Source of the DNA: an uncultured Methylococcaceae bacterium
GTDB lineage: Bacteria > Pseudomonadota > Gammaproteobacteria > Methylococcales > Methylomonadaceae
NCBI GenBank assembly: GCA_913056195.1
Contig: CAJXMF010000008.1
Span: 1 to 62,697, forward strand
Direction: 5' to 3'
DNA length: 62,697 bases
In this document: piece after piece, positions 59,208 through 62,697 of the stretch
How positions within the stretch are numbered: the stretch's first letter is position 1
Layout: each line of letters begins with the position of its first letter
Position numbers and translations under genes: made by a program
The notes under the pieces: model-generated
Told to the model about the DNA's origin: nothing
What the model saw: the letters and a program-made list of their open reading frames with translations, nothing else
The model's database searches: none

Positions 59208-60593
59208 ATGTCATTGAGTATCGCAAAGCTGTTAGAGCAACATTTTGATCAAAAATTTGATTTACATGAACAGCATTTAAACAATCAAATGGTTCGCGTT
59301 TTGAGAACCATCGGCTATGACCGTAACTACAAACGTGCCCTCGGCCAATATCTATACGATGAAGACGGTCAAGAATATCTGGATTTGCTGAGCGGCTTCG
59401 GCGCGTTCGCGATCGGCCGTAATCACCCGACGGTCGTCAGCGCATTAAAAGAAACACTGGATTTGGAATTGCCGAATCTGGTGCAAATGGATGTGTCATT
59501 ACTCAGTGGTCTGCTGGCAGAGCGTATTCTGGCCACGACGCCTGATAACCTGAACAAAATGTTCTTTTGTAATTCGGGTACCGAATCGGTGGAAGCGGCG
59601 ATAAAATTTGCCCGTTATACCACCAAGCGTGAAAAAATTGTCTTCTGTGAACACAGTTTTCACGGCCTGACCTTAGGCTCCTTATCATTAAATGGCGAAC
59701 AGATTTTTCGGGAAGGGTTTGGCCCGCTGCTGCCTGGCTGCGAATCGGTTCCTTTTAACGATCTGTCTGCGCTCGAAAAAGCCTTGAGCCAGAAAAATGT
59801 TGCTGCCTTTATCGTTGAGCCGGTGCAAGGCAAAGGCGTCAATGTGCCGGATGACAATTACCTGCCCGAAGTGCAGAAATTGTGTAAAAAATATGGCACC
59901 TTGTTTGTCGCGGATGAAGTGCAGACTGGCCTCGGCCGTACCGGTAAATTCTGGGCTATCGAACACTGGGGCGTGGAACCGGATATGATTTGTATGGCAA
60001 AAGCGCTATCCGGCGGATTTATTCCAGTAGGCGCCGTCGCCATGACCCAGAAAATCATGGATACCGTGTTTAACCGTATGGATCGAGCCGTCGTTCATGG
60101 TTCTACCTTCTCTAAAAACAATATGGCGATGGCGGCCGGTTTAGCGACATTAGAAGTCATTGAACAGGAAAAGCTGGTTGAAAACAGCGCTAAAATCGGT
60201 GAAGAAATCATCACGACTATCAATGCAATGGCCGATAAATACGAGTTTCTGAAACAAGCACACGGTAAAGGCATGATGATTGCCATTGAATTTCAGGCCC
60301 CCAAAAGCCTGAAACTGAAAGCGGCCTGGGCCATGCTTGAGGCCGCTAACAAAGGCCTGTTTTGCCAGATGGTCACTATTCCACTGTTTAAAGAACATCA
60401 CATCCTCACCCAGGTCGCAGGGCACGGTATGAATGTCGTGAAATTATTGCCGCCTTTAAACCTGACTGAAAAGGATAAAAACTGGATTATTGATGCCTTC
60501 GATAAAACCATTGCCGATACCCACCAGATTCCAGGTTCTATTTGGGATTTAGGTAAAACGCTGGCCAGCCATGCCTTAAAAAATAAAAAGTAA
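59208..60593 (+). CDS. hpnO: HpnO, class III aminotransferase for aminohopanoids
   Basis: 461 residues from the ATG at 59208, supported by a GAGG site; a longer frame (59124) overlaps hpnN and adds hydrophobic residues foreign to the family. The pyridoxal-phosphate lysine is Lys303 in HGSTFSKNNMAMAAG, with FVADEVQTGLGRTGKFWAIE upstream. It aminates the C-35 end to give aminobacteriohopanetriol. The presence of hpnO implies that the organism makes aminohopanoids, as type I methanotrophs do. Confidence 0.9.
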   Translation: MSLSIAKLLEQHFDQKFDLHEQHLNNQMVRVLRTIGYDRNYKRALGQYLYDEDGQEYLDLLSGFGAFAIGRNHPTVVSALKETLDLELPNLVQMDVSLLSGLLAERILATTPDNLNKMFFCNSGTESVEAAIKFARYTTKREKIVFCEHSFHGLTLGSLSLNGEQIFREGFGPLLPGCESVPFNDLSALEKALSQKNVAAFIVEPVQGKGVNVPDDNYLPEVQKLCKKYGTLFVADEVQTGLGRTGKFWAIEHWGVEPDMICMAKALSGGFIPVGAVAMTQKIMDTVFNRMDRAVVHGSTFSKNNMAMAAGLATLEVIEQEKLVENSAKIGEEIITTINAMADKYEFLKQAHGKGMMIAIEFQAPKSLKLKAAWAMLEAANKGLFCQMVTIPLFKEHHILTQVAGHGMNVVKLLPPLNLTEKDKNWIIDAFDKTIADTHQIPGSIWDLGKTLASHALKNKK

Positions 60594-60604
60594 CGGATAA
60601 GACT

Positions 60605-60973
60605 ATGAAAAAAATTCATTTAATGATTACATTCTGTTTGGTTATTTTTTCAAGCCAGGCTTTATCGCATGCCGTGGTAACGCATTCATCGCTTGATGTG
60701 ACTGAAATCAGCGCAAATCAGCCGACCCAGGTTAAATTAACCTTCAACTCTCGGGTTGAACTGGATTTATCCCAGATTTTTCTGGTCAGTCGAGGCGATA
60801 AAATGCAGCTTGTCAACGCTTCACTGGGGCAAAAACCCGGTCAAATTGTTATCGATATACCGGCATTAGCTCCCGGCGAATATGCATTGAAATTGAGTAT
60901 TTTCGCAGCCGACGGCCATATAAGCGAAGACCTTGTTCGCTTCCATGTTTTATCCGAAACTGCTAGCGAGTAA
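60605..60973 (+). CDS. copC: CopC-family periplasmic copper-binding protein
   Basis: 122 residues. Signal peptide cleavage is expected after Ser21 (QALS), leaving His22 as the mature N-terminus; with Asp103 and His105 in AADGHISED this makes the CopC His-brace Cu(II) site. It probably hands copper to CopD, whose gene follows 6 bp later. Placement between hpnO and copD in a hopanoid/isoprenoid run is unusual; a shared membrane-copper context in a methanotroph is inference. Confidence 0.93.
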   Translation: MKKIHLMITFCLVIFSSQALSHAVVTHSSLDVTEISANQPTQVKLTFNSRVELDLSQIFLVSRGDKMQLVNASLGQKPGQIVIDIPALAPGEYALKLSIFAADGHISEDLVRFHVLSETASE

Positions 60974-60979
60974 TCGTTT

Positions 60980-62611
60980 ATGCAAGGTATAGCTGATTTT
61001 CTGGACGCCTTGATTGGCGGTGTCGATTTATCCTTTTATTGCATGGCGATTGGTGGCTTACTGTGGGGATTTTTTGTCTTAAAGCCCTGGCAACATCATC
61101 CGTTATATAACGACGCCTTGTTAACCACATCGGTCAAACTGATTAAAATGGGCGCCTATGCTGTCGCTATTACCCAGATTTTTAAAATCATCTTGAAAAT
61201 CTGGCTGATGACAGCAACCCTGGATCGCTGGCCATTTCCAGCATTTGCCGAAACCGTTCAATTTCAAGCCGGTATCGTTCGAGCTTTATTTGCTGTCATC
61301 CTGGGTCATTATGCCCATAAAACATTACTCTACAATACCCGCTCGCATTATTGCTGGACCAACGCCGTCCTGCTCGCCTTACCCGTTATCATTGCCAGTG
61401 CCTGGCTGGTACATGGCGCCAGCCGTCTTGAGAACCGCTTACTGCTGATGACACTGGCCGCATTACATCAGGTTGCGGCGGCGGCCTGGGTGGGTAGTAT
61501 TTTCCAAATTCTGGCCTTATGGCGCTTAAAACAAAAAAATAAAATCAATGCAGAACTGTGGCCTGCCCTGCTGTGGCGATTTTCACCGATGGGCATGGTC
61601 TCGGTTTTAGCGATTTTAGCCACCGGTATTCCCATTGCACTCAATTACATCGATAGCTGGAATGGGTTTATTGGCACCGGCTATGGCAATTTATTGCTGG
61701 TAAAAATATTCATGTTAATCATTGCGCTAGGCTTTGCCTATGTCAATCATCGCAATGTACATGCCTATTTTTTAAAGGGTAACAACCATAACCTGGAACG
61801 CCGGGTGCCTTATTACATTGAAACCGAGTCATTAGTCTTGATTACCCTGCTGTTTACGGCCGCAAGCCTGGCATCGCAGCCACCTGCGGTTGATATTCCA
61901 ACACTGACAGCAAGCTGGCAGGAAGTCCTGCACACCTTTGCACCGCGAATCCCACGCTTACAATCACCCAGTCATGAAGCCTTGCTGGCAGGTGAGGCAG
62001 GCCGCGTTGCCATCGTTGGCCAGGTGCCTTCAGAAGCCGCCACGGCCTGGTCGGATTATAATCATAATATTTCGGGTATTTTTTTGACGGTCATGAGTCT
62101 TTTCGCCATGCTGTCTTACAACAAAAAATACGCCTGGGCCAAATACTGGCCGGTTGGTTTCATTTTATTAGGCATTTTTCTATTTTTCCGCAGTGACGCT
62201 GAAACCTGGCCACTCGGCCCGATTGGTTTTTGGGAAAGTACATTTAATAATGGCGAAGTCTTGCAACATCGTATCGCCACCCTGTTAGTCTTTATGCTCG
62301 GTGTCATGGAAGTCAAGGCACGCCTGACAACAGACCCGAACAGTAAACTGCCTTATGTTTTTCCTGCGCTGGCGGCCTTTGGCGGATTGATGCTGCTTGC
62401 GCACTCGCATGTTGGTTTTCAACCCAAAACCGCTTTTCTGATTCAAGTCGGCCATACCCTGATGGGGTTATTTTCGCTTATTTTAGCCTGCGGTCGTTGG
62501 CTGGAACTCAAGCTGGATTCTCCGGTTAAAGAATGGGCCGGATTCGTGTCTGTTTTTGCCTTGTTTCAAATTGGCATCATACTAATGTTCTACCAGGAAC
62601 CCTTGTATTAA
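60980..62611 (+). CDS. copD: CopD-family copper transport membrane protein
   Basis: 543 residues with about twelve hydrophobic segments. The CopD core includes LAALHQVAAAAWVGSIFQIL and NLLLVKIFMLIIALGFAYVNHRN. The C-terminal part continues with further membrane helices (VGFILLGIFLFFRSD; ATLLVFMLGVMEVKARL; VGHTLMGLFSLILACGRWL), making the protein longer than the roughly 300-residue CopD of Pseudomonas. It likely moves copper across the inner membrane with CopC. It is followed by dxs after 1 bp. Confidence 0.9.
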   Translation: MQGIADFLDALIGGVDLSFYCMAIGGLLWGFFVLKPWQHHPLYNDALLTTSVKLIKMGAYAVAITQIFKIILKIWLMTATLDRWPFPAFAETVQFQAGIVRALFAVILGHYAHKTLLYNTRSHYCWTNAVLLALPVIIASAWLVHGASRLENRLLLMTLAALHQVAAAAWVGSIFQILALWRLKQKNKINAELWPALLWRFSPMGMVSVLAILATGIPIALNYIDSWNGFIGTGYGNLLLVKIFMLIIALGFAYVNHRNVHAYFLKGNNHNLERRVPYYIETESLVLITLLFTAASLASQPPAVDIPTLTASWQEVLHTFAPRIPRLQSPSHEALLAGEAGRVAIVGQVPSEAATAWSDYNHNISGIFLTVMSLFAMLSYNKKYAWAKYWPVGFILLGIFLFFRSDAETWPLGPIGFWESTFNNGEVLQHRIATLLVFMLGVMEVKARLTTDPNSKLPYVFPALAAFGGLMLLAHSHVGFQPKTAFLIQVGHTLMGLFSLILACGRWLELKLDSPVKEWAGFVSVFALFQIGIILMFYQEPLY

Positions 62612-62612
62612 T

Positions 62613-62697
62613 ATGACAAAATTTCAAAACACCCCGTTATTAGACACTATCAACGCCCCCGCCGACCTGCGCGCCCTGCCCGCAGAGCAGCTGCCCC
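62613..62697 (+). CDS. dxs: 1-deoxy-D-xylulose-5-phosphate synthase, N-terminal fragment (cut by window end)
   Basis: 28 codons are visible: MTKFQNTPLLDTINAPADL followed by RALPAEQLP. The N-terminus matches Dxs (LLD-I-SPADLR-L...QLP). Dxs makes the first intermediate of the MEP isoprenoid pathway, so its position after hopanoid genes is coherent. The ATG is 1 bp after the copD stop, indicating one operon. The rest lies outside the window. Confidence 0.8.
   Translation, partial: MTKFQNTPLLDTINAPADLRALPAEQLP

Noticed and set aside
1-62697. CRISPR array, tRNA or rRNA genes
   Set aside because: No regular spaced repeats, no tRNA T-arm patterns and no rRNA sequence were recognised by reading; a covariance-model scan would be decisive.

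Overview
The window is chromosomal DNA of a gammaproteobacterium, most likely a type I methanotroph (Methylococcales). The evidence is a Fae (formaldehyde-activating enzyme) family gene, a full hopanoid cluster built on a single squalene synthase, copper genes (copC-copD, a multicopper oxidase and a cupredoxin), and otherwise ordinary gammaproteobacterial housekeeping genes. I saw no rRNA, tRNA, CRISPR array, prophage or intact transposase. The genus assignment is inference.

Layout. 0-1.6 kb: a discoidin-like hypothetical gene, a cold-shock gene with a tiny Lys-rich gene upstream, and a 5'-truncated Fic gene. 1.6-4.4 kb (minus): an exported copper module of lipoprotein, membrane-anchored multicopper oxidase and cupredoxin. 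4.6-8.8 kb (minus): nirF-D-L-G-H-J for heme d1 synthesis, with overlapping genes and no nirS in view. 8.9-10.4 kb: an uncharacterised radical SAM gene divergent from a Fae paralogue whose usual active-site His appears to be replaced. 10.5-14.6 kb: a lipoprotein gene, hslO, and a SulP transporter with a universal stress protein. 14.7-20.8 kb (plus): aceE-aceF-lpd and rpe. 20.85-21.85 kb: a decayed BrnT/BrnA toxin-antitoxin pair. Its toxin gene is split by a 156-bp non-coding element with perfect 16-bp terminal repeats and a 6-bp target duplication. 22.0-25.4 kb: map and glnD.

25.4-37.7 kb (minus): a PilZ protein, a small membrane protein, an LpxH-like phosphoesterase, alaC-hom-thrC, mrcB-lolA, an MHYT-GAF-PAS-GGDEF-EAL regulator, and tag. 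37.7-48.2 kb (minus): a type II secretion operon in the order E-F-G-H-I-J-K-L-M-C/N-D, followed without a gap by yajD and tag. 48.3-62.7 kb: the hopanoid locus, split around a 447-bp AT-rich region. hpnH-hpnB-hpnM-mlaA run leftward and sqs-shc-hpnG-hpnN-hpnO-copC-copD-dxs run rightward, dxs being cut by the window end.

How the genes fit together. Dxs feeds isoprenoid precursors to Sqs and Shc, which make diploptene. HpnH adds an adenosyl group, HpnG removes adenine, HpnO makes the aminated side chain, and HpnN plus the Mla-like proteins move lipids between membranes. CopC/CopD in the same run, together with the MCO/cupredoxin module, fit the copper demand of a methanotroph. The heme d1 genes imply a cytochrome cd1-type enzyme encoded elsewhere.
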